Shown here: piece after piece, positions 48,895 through 60,915 of the stretch | Numbering within the stretch: the stretch's first letter is position 1 | How the letters are laid out: every line of letters starts with the position of its first letter | Assembly (NCBI GenBank): GCA_018398805.1 | Contig: JAGFBZ010000851.1 | Coordinates: 53,501 to 117,500, forward strand | Reading direction: 5' to 3' | Origin: Hirundichthys speculiger | Lineage: Eukaryota > Chordata > Actinopteri > Beloniformes > Exocoetidae | Length of the DNA stretch: 64,000 nt | Made by a program: the position numbers and the translations under genes | The notes under the pieces: generated by a model | Databases searched by the model: none | Told to the model about the DNA's origin: nothing | What the model saw: the letters and a program-made list of their open reading frames with translations, nothing else

Positions 48895-49012
48895 AAACCT
48901 GATCCCCCGGAGCCTCAGGAGCCTCAGAAGACCTCAGGAGGACCAGGGGGCCTCAGGAGCCTCAGGAGGCTTTAGGAGGACCAGGAGGCCTCAGGAGCCT
49001 CAGGAGCTACCC
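48895..49012. repeat. GGAGCCTCAGGA short tandem repeat
   Basis: Irregular 9-12-base units of GGAGCCTCA and AGGACCAGGAGGC. Confidence 0.65.
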
Positions 49013-49194
49013 CTCTGGAGGAAGAAGGAATCCATATTTTTACCCCCCAACACACACAAACGTTCACAGAGCAGCGGGAACGTGGAGCCTGAGCGTCCTG
49101 GAAACCATCAGCGCTCACATCAGCCTGTGAATCTGTTGCGGTCATAAATCACACAAACACACCAACAATGAAACATCTGAACCCCCATGACCCT

Positions 49195-50015
49195 GAACCC
49201 AGTCCAGACCTTTCTGAACCCAGTCCAGACCTCTCTAAACCCAGTCTAGACCTCTCTGAAACCAGTCAAGACCTCTCTGAACCCAGTCCAGACCTCTCTA
49301 AACCAGTCTAGACCTCTCTGAAACAGTCCAGACCTCTCTGAACCCAGTCTAGACCTCTCTGAACCCAGTCCAGACCTCTCTAAACCCAGTCTAGACCTCT
49401 CTGAAACCAGTCAAGACCTCTCTGAACCCAGTCCAGACCTCTCTATACCAGTCTAGACCTCTCTGAAACCAGTCCAGACCTCTCTGAAACAGTCCAGACC
49501 TCTCTGAACCCAGTCCAGACCTCTCTAAACCCAGTCTAGACCTCTCTGAACCCAGTCCAAACCTCTCTAAACCCAGTCTAGACCTCTCTGAACACAGTGC
49601 AGACCTCTCTGAACCCAGTCTAGACCTCTCTGAACCCAGTCTAGACCTCTCTGAACCCAGTCTAGACCTCTCTAAACCCAGTCTAGACCTCTCTGAACCA
49701 GTCCAGACCTCTCTGAACCCAGTACAGACCTCTCTGAACCCAGTCCAGAACTCTCTGAAACCAGGACAGACCTCCAGGAACCCAGTCCAGACCTCTAGGA
49801 ACCCAGTCCAGACCTCTAGGAACCCAGTCCAGACCTCTAGGAACCCAGTCCAGACCTCTAGGAACCCAGTCCAGACCTCTCTGAACCCAGTCCAGACCTC
49901 TAGGAACCCAGCCCAGACCTCTAGAAACCCAGTCCAGACCTCCAGGAACCCAGCCCAGACCTCTAGGAAACCAGCCCAGACCTATAGAAACCCAGTCCAG
50001 ACCTCCAGGAACCCT
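49195..50015. repeat. ~21-bp minisatellite (CCCAGTCCAGACCTCTCTGAA)
   Basis: About 38 units with AACCCAGTCCAGACCTCT followed by CTGA or AGGA. The variants are ordered: CTCTGA units come first, then CTAGGA units from about 49,790. Confidence 0.92.
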
Positions 50016-51169
50016 GTTCCTAGAGGAACAGATCTGTTCAGATCCAGCTGATCAGGATCCAGCTGTTCGGGATCCAGCTGATCAGGATCCAGTTTTTCAG
50101 ATCCAGCTTTTCAGAAACCAGCTGTTCAACTCATCACAAAACTTAGTCTTTTGACTTTTTAATGATCATCTAATTACCTAGAAAAATAGCCATGAAAAAA
50201 ACAAAAAAAAAATAGCTTATAAAAAGTCATTCATTTTTTACATTAAAATACTAAGGCTTTACTTAATTTCTAAGAAAAAGAAAAAATCTAAAAAGCTTTT
50301 CATTCATACACAACACAATACCAAGAGGGAAAGAAATCAGCAATGGTCATAGAGAAACAGTTGTTGCTGCACATCAGTCTAGAAACAGTTCAACTACGTG
50401 GAGCTCAAAGTTCTGCAGCCAAAGATGGAAAACAGTGAAACAGCTGTGAGACTTCCCAGGACGGGACGTTAACCCGAGACCAGATCATGTGATGCTCTAA
50501 AAATCCCTAGTTACATCTCAGAGCCTCCAGGCGCGTCTGAACCAGTTACAGGAGTCGTTGGGCCTCAAGGTCCACAAACAAGTTTCATTTCAGCTGTCAA
50601 GCACGGCAGGGGAGGGTTGATGATCAGGGGTGTTTTTCAGCCGATTTTGTTAGTCTGGTGCTGTACCACAGTATCACAGTTTAAACTTTGGTTTCACACA
50701 CAGACGGAACTGATGATGTTTTAAAAAACAGAAAATGTGTCACAGAGGCTCAAGAATGTCTTCCCTCGAGGATGAGGAATCCGAGTCATGAGTCGAGACG
50801 TCACCGTGGTGGAATCAACACCGTGACGCTAATGAGGACCAACTTATTTATCTGGACAGCAGTTATTTCCTGCAGCTGAGAGGAAAACAGCAGCTCAGCT
50901 GGAGGACAGGCAGGACGGGCAGGACAGTCAGGACGGGCATGATGGGCAGCAGCCACAAACGCAGACCAGTCTAGAGACGGGACGGTGCTCAGATTCACCG
51001 CAGATTCACGGCAGACTCACAGCAGATTCACAGATTAGCATCAGATAAGCCACAGATTCGCAGCAGCTACAACAATGTTTTGAAAGATTCCTGAAGGAGA
51101 CGCTTCACAGAGAAATAATTAGACTTCTCAATTAAATGAAAGACGCTGATCTTCTACAGCAGCCATTCC

Positions 51170-51500
51170 CAAACTTCAGAATACCGAGGCCCAATTTGAA
51201 ATGTGAAAAATCTCACCAGCCAACCGAAACCTTTAATCACAACTGTAGTCAACATTCAGGACAAGAAGCTTTGTTCTGATATTAATGTAAGGGGTCAACA
51301 AATAAGACATATTAAGATAAGATAACGGTAGAATAACACTTAACTGGTTTGTTTTGTTACTTCTTAATGTTTTTAAATCATGTCGTTAATATTTTACATT
51401 ATTTATTTGTACATATTTGTTTAATTTTAATGACCTCTCACGACCCACCTGCAGTACCGCGATGGCCCACCAGGGGGCTGCGGCCCACACTTAGGGACTC
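51170..51500. mobile_element. hAT-type MITE with CAGCCATTCCCAAAC end
   Basis: The left end GCAGCCATTCCCAAACTT and the right end TTAGGGACTCACTGC are imperfect inverted repeats of the kind seen in vertebrate hAT-derived MITEs. The flanks TTCTACA and TCTAAAGA are weakly similar. The centre (51,226-51,400) is shared with about 540-720. Confidence 0.6.
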
Positions 51501-53042
51501 ACTGCTCTAAAGAATCAGAATCTGATTATAAGAACCGAGTTTTGTCAGTTTTGAATGATTACATCACAACATACAAGCCAAAGAGGAACATTCGGCCACA
51601 CCCACAAGTTAGCTTCAGAACACGCAGAAATTATTTAACAACAAATCAAAATGATCTGTAGTTTGGGCCAAGTTTTATGAAAAACTTGGAAACAGTTCGA
51701 ACAGGTGACTGATCGGAGAACGTCCAAGGATTCAGATGTAGAAGGAAAAACAACGTCATTATAGCGCCTCCTACTGGAAAATCAACTTATCCAACTTCAG
51801 TTCCGTCTTTCCACAATCAGCTTCTCACTTTGTAATTATCGGCTACTGAAATGTAATTTTTCAAAAGTGAGCTGAGAGGCAATTTAAGCTCCTAAATTTA
51901 ACCTCTAATCAAGAGGGTCATGAGACAGACGTGAGTTTTAGTGCCCCCTACAGATGCAAATTCATAAAAAACTGTTAAACTTGCAAAGAATGTTGTTCTG
52001 ATTGTCAGAATCAAGTTTGATAAAAGTTGAATCATTACATCACAGGATAAATGCAAAATTAGTCACTTCAGGCCACACCCACAAATTTCATTGGGCGTGT
52101 AACTGAAAAGGATTGGCCGATCCAACTTTTTAAAAGATTTGACTAGTAGCCTTTATGTCTAGTCGAGAGAGAAGCTAGCTGCGGGCCGAGAGTCAAACCT
52201 GGGATGGTGGCAGCCTCCGTACATGAGCCACCTGCTGAAACCAGCTGATCACTACGGCCTATTGATCGGTTGTGTCTGGTTAACTGAGGTCTGCTTGGCA
52301 TCTACATGAACAATGAATAGAAGCGGCCGATCGAAGTCTTCTGGAGAAACTAGAAGAAATATAGACACTAGCGGTGGTCATTATTTCACGTTGACAGAAT
52401 CTGAGATTTTTATCTCACTTGGTTCTTGTGATATTGAGACGTGTGAGTTGTAGCGCCCCCAGTGGACGGACCATCATGTTGCACCCGTCTAGAACACCAA
52501 GCTTTGTTACGTTCAGATAATCAGAAAACCAGGTACAAGACTAAAAAATTACTTTAAGCCACACCCACAAATTTAATTTGGAGGTAATTTAAATTATCTG
52601 AAAAAAGAAAAATTCAGAAAAAGCAGTTTCCATCAGCACAGTTTCACAATGAATCCCCTTGATTCACTTTTGGTTCTTCAAAAGTAACGAGGATATTTTA
52701 GAACATGAAACGTGAAATATACGTGTTGATCTGGAACCTTGAAGAACTTTTGTTCGTCCAGCTGAAGCTGCTAGAAGGTAAAAGGGTTGTAACAGAGCTC
52801 CAGAGCGACAGTTTTGTTGGTGTTTGCCGCACGGCTTCGACATGTTCGTATGAGCTTATAAAACTGAATTCATGAAACAACATGAAGATTTCATGACATC
52901 ACCGCGGGTCCAAGTATGTGTTAACCACATTTAGCATTTATATGTCAGGCGGTTGGAGATATAGACGTGGAGCAGTGGTAGTGCCCCCTGTGGTTGGATT
53001 TCACCAAAATGTAATGAGTTTCAAAGGAATGTCACAGCCACG
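51500..53042. repeat. Degenerate ~500-bp modules with GGCCACACCCACA
   Basis: Motifs recur in order: a GCCCCC-type motif (TAGCGCCTCCTACTGG, GTGCCCCCTACAG, GCGCCCCCAGTGG, GTGCCCCCTGTGG), then TCAGAATCAAGTTT-like text, then GCCACACCCACAAATTT (near 51,595, 52,072 and 52,560). This resembles a widespread fish tandem or dispersed repeat. A tRNA-like B box (GGTTTGACTCTC, minus strand, about 52,190) may mark a decayed SINE inside it. Confidence 0.45.
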
Positions 53043-53050
53043 CTCGTTAC

Positions 53051-53411
53051 TAGGGGTGTGAAAAAAAATCTATTTGGCAATATATCCACCAATATAATAT
53101 GTCTCCCCAATATAATATCGATTTTTCAGCTCCTGATATCGTTTTTTCGATTTTTTCAAAAACACTATTAATAAACAATAAATAGGTTGTTTTGAAGAAA
53201 ATACTTTTGACTCAATTTGTCCTCTGAATGATCAATATCATCTGATAAACATATACAGCAACTTGATTTCCATCTCTACTTCTAATTTGATATGAACTGG
53301 GTAGAATATCGCAATATATTGTGATATCGCAATATCGTGATAATAACGTATTGTGAGCCAAGTATCATGATACATATCGTATCGCGAGGTCCTTGCCAAT
53401 ACTCACCCCTA
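53051..53411. mobile_element. hAT-type MITE (361 bp) with 8-bp target duplication
   Basis: The ends are TAGGGGTGTGA and ACTCACCCCTA. A perfect CTCGTTAC duplication flanks it (53,043-53,050 and 53,412-53,419). Same family as 8,255-8,632. Confidence 0.9.
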
Positions 53412-53830
53412 CTCGTTACCAAGTTTAAAGATTTTAGGACATTTTGATCAGAAGATATCTGCCCTTGAATCATTGTTTTTTCAGCTCCTGATATCGTTTT
53501 TTCGATTTTTTCAAAAACACTATTAATAAACAATAAATAGGTTGTTTTGAAGAAAATAGTTTTGACTCAATTTGTCCTCTGAATGATCAATATCATCTGA
53601 TAAACATATACAGCAACTTGATTTTTCATCTCTACTTCTAATTTTGATATGAACTGGGTAGAATATCGCAATATATTGTGATATCGCAATATCGTGATAA
53701 TAACGTTTTGTGAGCCAAGTATCATGATACATATCGTATTGCGAGGTCCTTGCCAATACTCACCCCTACTCGTTACCAAGTTTAAAGATTTTAGGACATT
53801 TTGATCAGAAGATATCTGCCTTTGAATCAT
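53117..53830. repeat. 357-bp tandem duplication covering a MITE end and its flank
   Basis: Bases from about 53,117 to 53,473 are repeated at about 53,474-53,830 with few differences. The unit includes most of the MITE, its right target duplication (CTCGTTAC at 53,412 and again at 53,769) and about 55 bases of flanking DNA. Confidence 0.88.
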
Positions 53831-55499
53831 TGTTGGCTAATTTATCAAATCTGAGTGGTTAAATTGCATCTATTCATTTACTTCTGCATTTACTAAACAA
53901 TTATAAACAATGTACACCAAGTTTAAAAAAAAAAAAAATTAGATGAACCATCTAGTTAATTTTACGAGATTTTTCAGATTTTGAAAAATTGTAGGAAAAT
54001 TTAATAGACAGAAAATTTATAAAAATGTATTTGATAAAATTAAAGTATTTTTCATTTCCTTTCATTATAACACACCTTATACTTAAGATGTTTTTTTCCT
54101 GAAATCGACACAAGTCTAGAGATATTAGCTAAAATGTAAACAAGCTTATCAGGTGCCACCAACAGGCCAACATGAGTCATTTCACAGCTGGAAACCTCTG
54201 GAACAAGTTTGGACCCTGAATGACTGACGGGTTCTGCTTTCTGCTTGGGACATTTATTTTAAAATTGTGAATAATAATAATAAACTGTGGTTAGTGAACT
54301 TTGTGCTCGTACAGGTGGAGCCACTGATCTCACCTGCAGAGACAGCGTTTTATTCTGCTAAAACACGCCTCTCAGCTTTCAGCTGATCTGTGATTCTTTC
54401 TGGGTCCAGTTACACTCTAGAATTTATTTGTTGTTGGTAAAACCTTTTCAGCAGACTTTGCACCGCGTCTGAGTCGGTCCCGTCCTGATCCAAAGTCCCC
54501 CGGAATGATCCGGCTTTAGTGTGAGGAGGATGTTAATTTCCAACTTCAGACCGGTCGAGGGTTCAGTTTCCAACCAGTGACGGACTGGAATGTTTTCAGA
54601 AGACTGGTTTCATCAACATGTTAAACTAACAAGTTAGAGATAAAACTGTCACAATGAAACACTCATGACGACTGTTGTTATTCCTGCTGTGGCATCATTT
54701 TAACAGTTTAACGCCAGCTCACAGTGATACCCAACATTAAACATTAAAACTGTTGTCAGCTAACCAATCAGAAGCTTCCAGCGCCATGAACTCATCATCA
54801 TCTGGGCTTTTAGTGATCTTAGTAGATGGAAACGTCTGACTCTGAAGAAAGTCATAAAAAAATATCGTTTTCATTATTCGGACAATTAGCAAACAGAAAT
54901 AATTTCAGTAATCCTAACTGTCCTAACTGATTTAACAGCTGACACTTCTGGTTTCAGCTGTTAAATACATTGTTGTAGTAAAACTTGCTTTGACTGAAAT
55001 AAAGTGGGCGTGTCCCAGCTGGCCTGTTTGCTCCGCCCACATAGCGCAGCGTTCGGACACCTGTGGGTGACGTCACGTATGTTTCACGCCAATTATTCTG
55101 TGGTCGTCCCTCGTCGACGCCTTTGTCAAACCAAACAACAAGCAGTCAAAGTGTCTTCCTGCTTGGTACACAAGTAAACCGATCCCCCTCCATATACAAC
55201 TGGCTCGTTAGCCGTGATTTGATTGGCTGATGGTTGAACCTTTCTTCTGATGGGTCCAACACCTGCTTCCGATCTGATGCTATGAGCCCAAATAGAAACA
55301 TGTTTTTGAACCAGACCAAGGAATTTCTGGAAAGTTTCTGGAGAAACTGCTGTGGGACTGCTGCTACCGACAACTAAAAATTTGAGCTAAATTTAAGAAA
55401 GTCAGGATAGAAATTACTGTGAATTCAGGCTGTGAAATCAGACTGGAGGTCAGAGGTTTCCATGGTGATGTTACTAAGGGTGCATCCACACCAAACAGT

Positions 55500-56985
55500 C
55501 AGGTAGACTGGTTTCGATTGGAGACTGGTTTCACAGGGGACTGGGTTCGATTGGGGACTGGGTTCGATTGGGAACTGGGTTTCACTGGGGACTGGGTTTG
55601 ATTGGGGACTGGGTTTCACTGGGGACTGGGTATGACCCTATGACTCAGTTGGATTGGGGACTGGGTTTGATTGGGGACTGGGTTTCACTGGGGACTGGGT
55701 TTCACTGGGGACTGGGTACGACCCTATGACTCAGTTCGATTGGAGACTGGGTTTGATTTGGGACTGGGTTTCACTGCAGACTGGGATCGATTGGGGTCTA
55801 GTTTCACTGGGGACTGGGTACGACCCTATGACTCAGTTCGATTGGGGACTGGGTTCGATTGGGAACTGGGTTTCACTGGGGACTGGGTTTGATTGGGGAC
55901 TGGGTTTCACTGGGGACTGGGTATGACCCTATGACTCAGTTGGATTGGGGACTGGGTTTGATTGGGGACTGGGTTTCACTGGGGACTGGGTTTCACTGGG
56001 GACTGGGTACGACCCTATGACTCAGTTCGATTGGAGACTGGGTTTGATTTGGGACTGGGTTTCACTGCAGACTGGGATCGATTGGGGTCTAGTTTCACTG
56101 GGGACTGGGTACGACCCTATGACTCAGTTCGATTGGGGACTGGGTTCGATTGGGAATTGGGTTTCCCTGGGGACTGGGTTTCACTGGGGACTGGGTTTGA
56201 TTGGGGACTGGGTTTCACTGGGGACTGGGTACGACCCTATGACTCAGTTCGATTGGGGACTGGGTTCGATTGGGAACTGGGTTTCACTGTGGACTGGGTT
56301 TGATTGGGGACTGGGTTTCACTGGGGACTGGGTATGACCCTATGACTCAGTTGGATTGGGGACTGGGTTCGATTGGGAACTGGGTTTCACTGTGGACTGG
56401 GTTTGATTGGGGACTGGGTTTCACTGGGGACTGGGTATGACCCTATGACTCAGTTGGATTGGGGACTGGGTTTGATTGGGGACTGGGTTTCACTGGGGAC
56501 TGGGTTTCACTGGGGACTGGGTACGACCCTATGACTCAGTTCGATTGGAGACTGGGTTTGATTTGGGACTGGGTTTCACTGCAGACTGGGATCGATTGGG
56601 GTTTAGTTTCACTGGGGACTGGGTACGACCCTATGACTCAGTTTGATTGGGGACTGGGTTCGATTGGGAACTGGGTTTCACTGGGGACTGGGTTTCACTG
56701 GGGACTAGGTTCGATTGGAGACTGGGTTAGATTGGAAACTGGGTTTCACTGCAGACTGGGATCGATTGGGGTCTGGTTTCACTGGGGACTGGGTACGACC
56801 CTATGACTCAGTTCGATTGGGGACTGGGTTCGATTGGGAACTGGGTTTCACTGGGAACTGGGTTCGATTGGGAACTGGGTTCGATTGGGGACTGGGTACG
56901 ACCCTATGACTCAGTTTGATTGGGGACTGGGTTTCACTGAGGACTGGGTTTCACTGGGGACTGGGTACGACCCAATGACTCAGTC
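55500..56985. repeat. 17-bp minisatellite with ~291-bp higher-order unit
   Basis: The basic unit is GGGGACTGGGTTTCACT or GGGGACTGGGTTCGATT. About thirteen insertions of TACGACCCTATGACTCAG punctuate it. A 291-base block repeats (for example starts near 55,654 and 55,945). The GGACTGGG core matches the sense strand of the giant intron array (GAGACTGGGACC). Confidence 0.92.
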
Positions 56986-57145
56986 CTCGACCCAGCGGTC
57001 ATGGGTTCGACTCCCGGCCCGTGCGACTCCTTGCTGCATGTCTTCCCTGTTCTCGCCCCCTTTTCCTGTCCTCCTTCACTGTGAATGAAGGCAGCTGGTG
57101 CCACAAAAATAGAATAAAAAAGTATAAAAAAAAAAAAAAAAAAAA
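56960..57145 (+). mobile_element. tRNA-derived SINE
   Basis: ATGACTCAGTCCTCGACCC (A-box-like) is followed by the B box GGTTCGACTCC at about 57,004, then GTGCGACTCCTTGCTGCATG and a poly(A) tail at 57,127-57,145. The tRNA head plus A-tail is SINE architecture. It directly continues the minisatellite at 55,500-56,985. Confidence 0.7.
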
Positions 57146-58409
57146 CAGACTTAGAAAAAAGAAGCCAAGAGAAACAGTGAACAGGAAACCTATTCATTAA
57201 TTGGTTAACAAAGGACTTTTACCTCATCCAAACTGTGTTTACCCACAATGCCCTGTGTTGTAGTCCACTTCCTGCATTTGGTTTACCTGAAGTGGACCGA
57301 GATCTAAGTTTTTCAGATTCCAGGGCTTTTTGGGTCCGTCTCAGAGTCCGACCACGCAGTCACGCCTCCTTGAACGAACTTACGGTCAGTTTAAAGCGAG
57401 CAAACATGGCTGCTGTGATGCAGCCTGAAACTGTCTCAAACTGCAGTGGCTGGAGGAGAAAATGTAACTCCAGACGACATTCCTTCACCGCACACACCAT
57501 GGGCTGGATGTTTTTGGAGCTTCCTCTCATTTAGAAGCTTCCAGCAAAAAAAAAAAAAAAAAAAAAAATCTGTTCAAGTCTGCTGTCAGAGCGACTGGGA
57601 GTCAAGAATATAAATACTCTCATAGAAACCTCTTTGTCCTTCTGAAAACTGCCACACAAACTTTCAGAGAATAAAAACGTGTTTAGATGAACTCCTCGGG
57701 GAAACAATGGTTGACTCGGTCGTGTATATTTCTGCCGTTTAGAGGAAAGAAAACCTGAACATGACGAAGCAGATACGATCTCAGAGCTTCATCTGAGGTT
57801 GGAGGATTTTTTAGGACACAAACACGTTTCAACGTTTTGTCGTTTAGACTGAACTTTGACTCGATGTTTCTACTTTCTCTGACTCAGACATGCCTCCGCC
57901 CCCGCTCCGCCGCTGTGAGCATGCTCAGTGAAGCGTCCCGTCAAAGGGGCCCTTTCATCCGGCAGATCTGATAACACACTCCCTCCTCTTCCTCATGTCA
58001 CCTTCTGCTCACACACTTAACAGTCAGTCTCTGTAACTAATACTGCCGACGCCGCCGGAGCCTCACGTTGCTCAATCGCTTCCATATTTTCAACTTTTCA
58101 GGAATTCTTACCGAGAATGTCACCTCCAGAACACCGGAGACGCTTCAGATTCACGGCCTCGGCTTTTTTCTTCCTGACATGCTGGAACAATTTATCAACG
58201 AGAGCGGCGTGAGTTATGGTGCAATTTCTTTCTGGAATAATAACTCTGAATGTCCTCGGACCCCAAAAGTGTTCAAAGAAAACATTCAACTTGTTCTGAG
58301 ACTTTAGAAAATACAAACTGAATTCCAGCTTTGACTCCAGAGAAGCAAGTTTTAAAAAATGATCAAAATGAACAATGATGTTAAAAAGCAGTCTAATACG
58401 TGCAGCTGC

Positions 58410-58825
58410 AGGTCAGAGGTCAGAGGTCAGTCTAATGGATGCAGGTCAGAGGTAAGAGGTCAGAGGTCAGTCTAATGGATGCAGCTGCAGGTCAGAGGTC
58501 AGTCTAATGGATGCAGCTGCAGGTCAGATGTCAGAGGTCAGTCAAATGGATGCAGCTACAGGTCAGAGGTCAGAGGTCAGTCTAATGGATGCAGGTCAGA
58601 GGTAAGAGGTCAGAGGTCAGTCTAATGGATGCAGCTGCAGGTCAGATGTCAGAGGTCAGTCTAATGGATGCAGCTGCAGGTCAGAGGTCAGAGGTCAGTC
58701 TAATGGATGCAGCTGTAGGTCAGAGGTCAGTCTAATGGATGCAGGTCAGAGGTCAGTCTAATACGTGCAGCAGCAGGTCAGAGGTCAATTTAATACGTGC
58801 AGCTGGAGGTCAGAGGTCAGTCTAG
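58410..58825. repeat. ~30-60-bp repeat (GGTCAGAGGTCAGTCTAATGG)
   Basis: Units of GGTCAGAGGTCAGTCTAATG followed by GATGCAGCTGCA, with variable numbers of the AGAGGTC heptamer. Confidence 0.85.
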
Positions 58826-60119
58826 CTGTGATAAATCACCCACATGTTGGAGGTTTTGGTGGGACAGAAGGAATTCGGATAATTTGCAGGCTGTTCTTCA
58901 AAACTGTCAACAGAAATGACATCAGACACCCAGAGAAGACCTCAGTGGTGTAAATCACATCAGCACGTTAGATCGGTTAACTGGATTACAAGCTGATGTT
59001 TGTCAACATCAAAGTCGGCCACAATTAGATTGAGACACATGTTGTTTTAACTAAATCACTTCAAACTGCAGCAACAAATTAAAACACTGTTTCACATCTT
59101 GAATCCATTTCTGGGTTCTGGATTTTAGTTTCTGGGTTCTGGTTCAGTCTCATTTCTGGGTTCTGGATTTAATTTAACAGTTAAATTAAAAGTGATCTGT
59201 CCCTTTAATAAAAACAAAAGGCCATTCACAAGTATTGATGACGATTACATTCTGATGTCTGATTGATCTTTTCATTTTGCATCGAAGCTTTTTTATTATT
59301 CATCATTAAATGGAGGTGTTGATGTAGATCAATAGTTACAATGGCTGTAAATAATGAAGTGTGTGTGTAACTGAATTATTATTATTAATTTAGTTATTAG
59401 TGACTGACGCTTGAATGACGACCAAACTTCCTCGTTGTCATAAAAGCTGCGTTTACAGGAAACTGATTTCAGGCTCAATTCTATCAAAATGTTTTTATTT
59501 TCCTTTTTTTTTAATGAGAAAAAGTAGATTTTTGTTCTTTATAACTATTTAAACATTTTATAATCAGCAGGACTGAAACTGAACTCGACACCGCAGGTGA
59601 AGGATGACGTCTTCGTGTGAATCTGATCAGGATGTGACAGCTGAAGCTTCCTTTAATTTCACTGAGAGGACGGGAGGGAGGACAGAGGACGGAGGGACGA
59701 TGGGGGGGTGACAGAGGACGATGGGGGGGGGGGACAGAGGGAGGGGAGAGGACAGACGCCTTGCAGAAGCTCATGAAACATTGATGAGATGAATGAGCTC
59801 GTCGTCTTATCAGAAGAACAAAAAGACTGGACATTTTCATGCTCTTCAGTAATCCCCCACCCCCACATGTAGCTCTCGCTCCCAAACCACCAAAAGGACG
59901 CCTGATTGGCTCGGTGATGATGAGGGGGGTGGCGGTCTCGTTTTGTCTCCAGAATATTTCTCGTCAAACACATTGTAGCCCCGCAAACACATTGTAGCCC
60001 CGCCCACCCACTGTAGCCCCGCCCACCCCGCACTTCAAAAACAAAGGTTTGGACGCAGCACCTGCAGCATCTTTAAGACGGTTTTCTCTGGCGTGTTTGA
60101 GATAAAGCTGCTCTGTCTG

Positions 60120-60200
60120 ACAGATAGATGAACTTCATGATCCCAACCTGGGTAATTGCAGTTTTATTGATCCCTCAGCACCTAAAAAAAACCTTTCTGT
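60120..60200 (-). mobile_element. Possible L2-like LINE 3'-end fragment
   Basis: AGATAGATGAACTTCATGATC and the following ATTGCAGTTTTATTGATCCC resemble the 3' terminus of fish L2 elements (an AGATAGA run next to an AACTTTATTGATCCC-like stretch) on the minus strand. No coding part is recognised. Confidence 0.4.
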
Positions 60201-60689
60201 CAGTCGTAACTGCTGCGTTTTTAACTCTGGACGTTCGTTCGATAGTCTCCACCAGAACCAGGGGAAGAGCTGGAGCAGCAAGAATCAGATGGTTACAGGC
60301 GGATCGAAGCTTCTTCAGCTACGAAGAACTGGACATTTACGTCGCAGAGCTGGTTTCTGCTGGTTTCTGCTGGTTCCTGCTGGTCTCCATGTTTCTGGGA
60401 CAAACGGATGAAAGCCTGAGGACTTCATAAAAGTTCTCATCTATACGGTGGAAGTCGTCTTCCTTTAGAGCTCTGGAGATCATTAACTCAAATCAAGACT
60501 TCATGGATGACAAACATCCAGGAGCGAGGAAAACGCTGCAGTTAACCTACATAAGAAAATTCTTATAGTCACCAATGACAACGTTAGCAAGGAACCAGAA
60601 CCAGAACCAGAACCAGGATCTCAGCATGAACTCAGCTTTAACCATGAACTGAATGAAATGACTGGAAAACCTCTCTGATGGACCCGGTA

Positions 60690-60915
60690 GCTTATCCAGT
60701 CTGACCCGGTCTGATGGACCCAGTAGCTGATCCAGTCTGACCCGGTCTGATGAACCCGGTAGCTGATCCAGTCTGACCCGGTCTGATGGACCCGGTAGCT
60801 GATCCAGTCTGACCCGGTCTGATGGACCTGGTAGCTGATCCAGTCTGACCCGGTCTAATGAACCCGGTAGCTGATCCAGTCGGACCCGGTCTGATGGACC
60901 TGGTAGCTGATCCAG
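60690..60915. repeat. ~36-bp minisatellite
   Basis: About six units of GGTCTGATGGACCCGGTAGC followed by TGATCCAGTCTGACCC. Confidence 0.88.

Noticed and set aside
55654..56806. Frames reading GTGFDWGLGFTGDWV
   Set aside because: Produced by the 17-bp minisatellite and repeated identically in each higher-order unit.
57235..57534. 99-codon plus-strand frame
   Set aside because: No recognisable domain, no splice context and no repeat support; compatible with chance.
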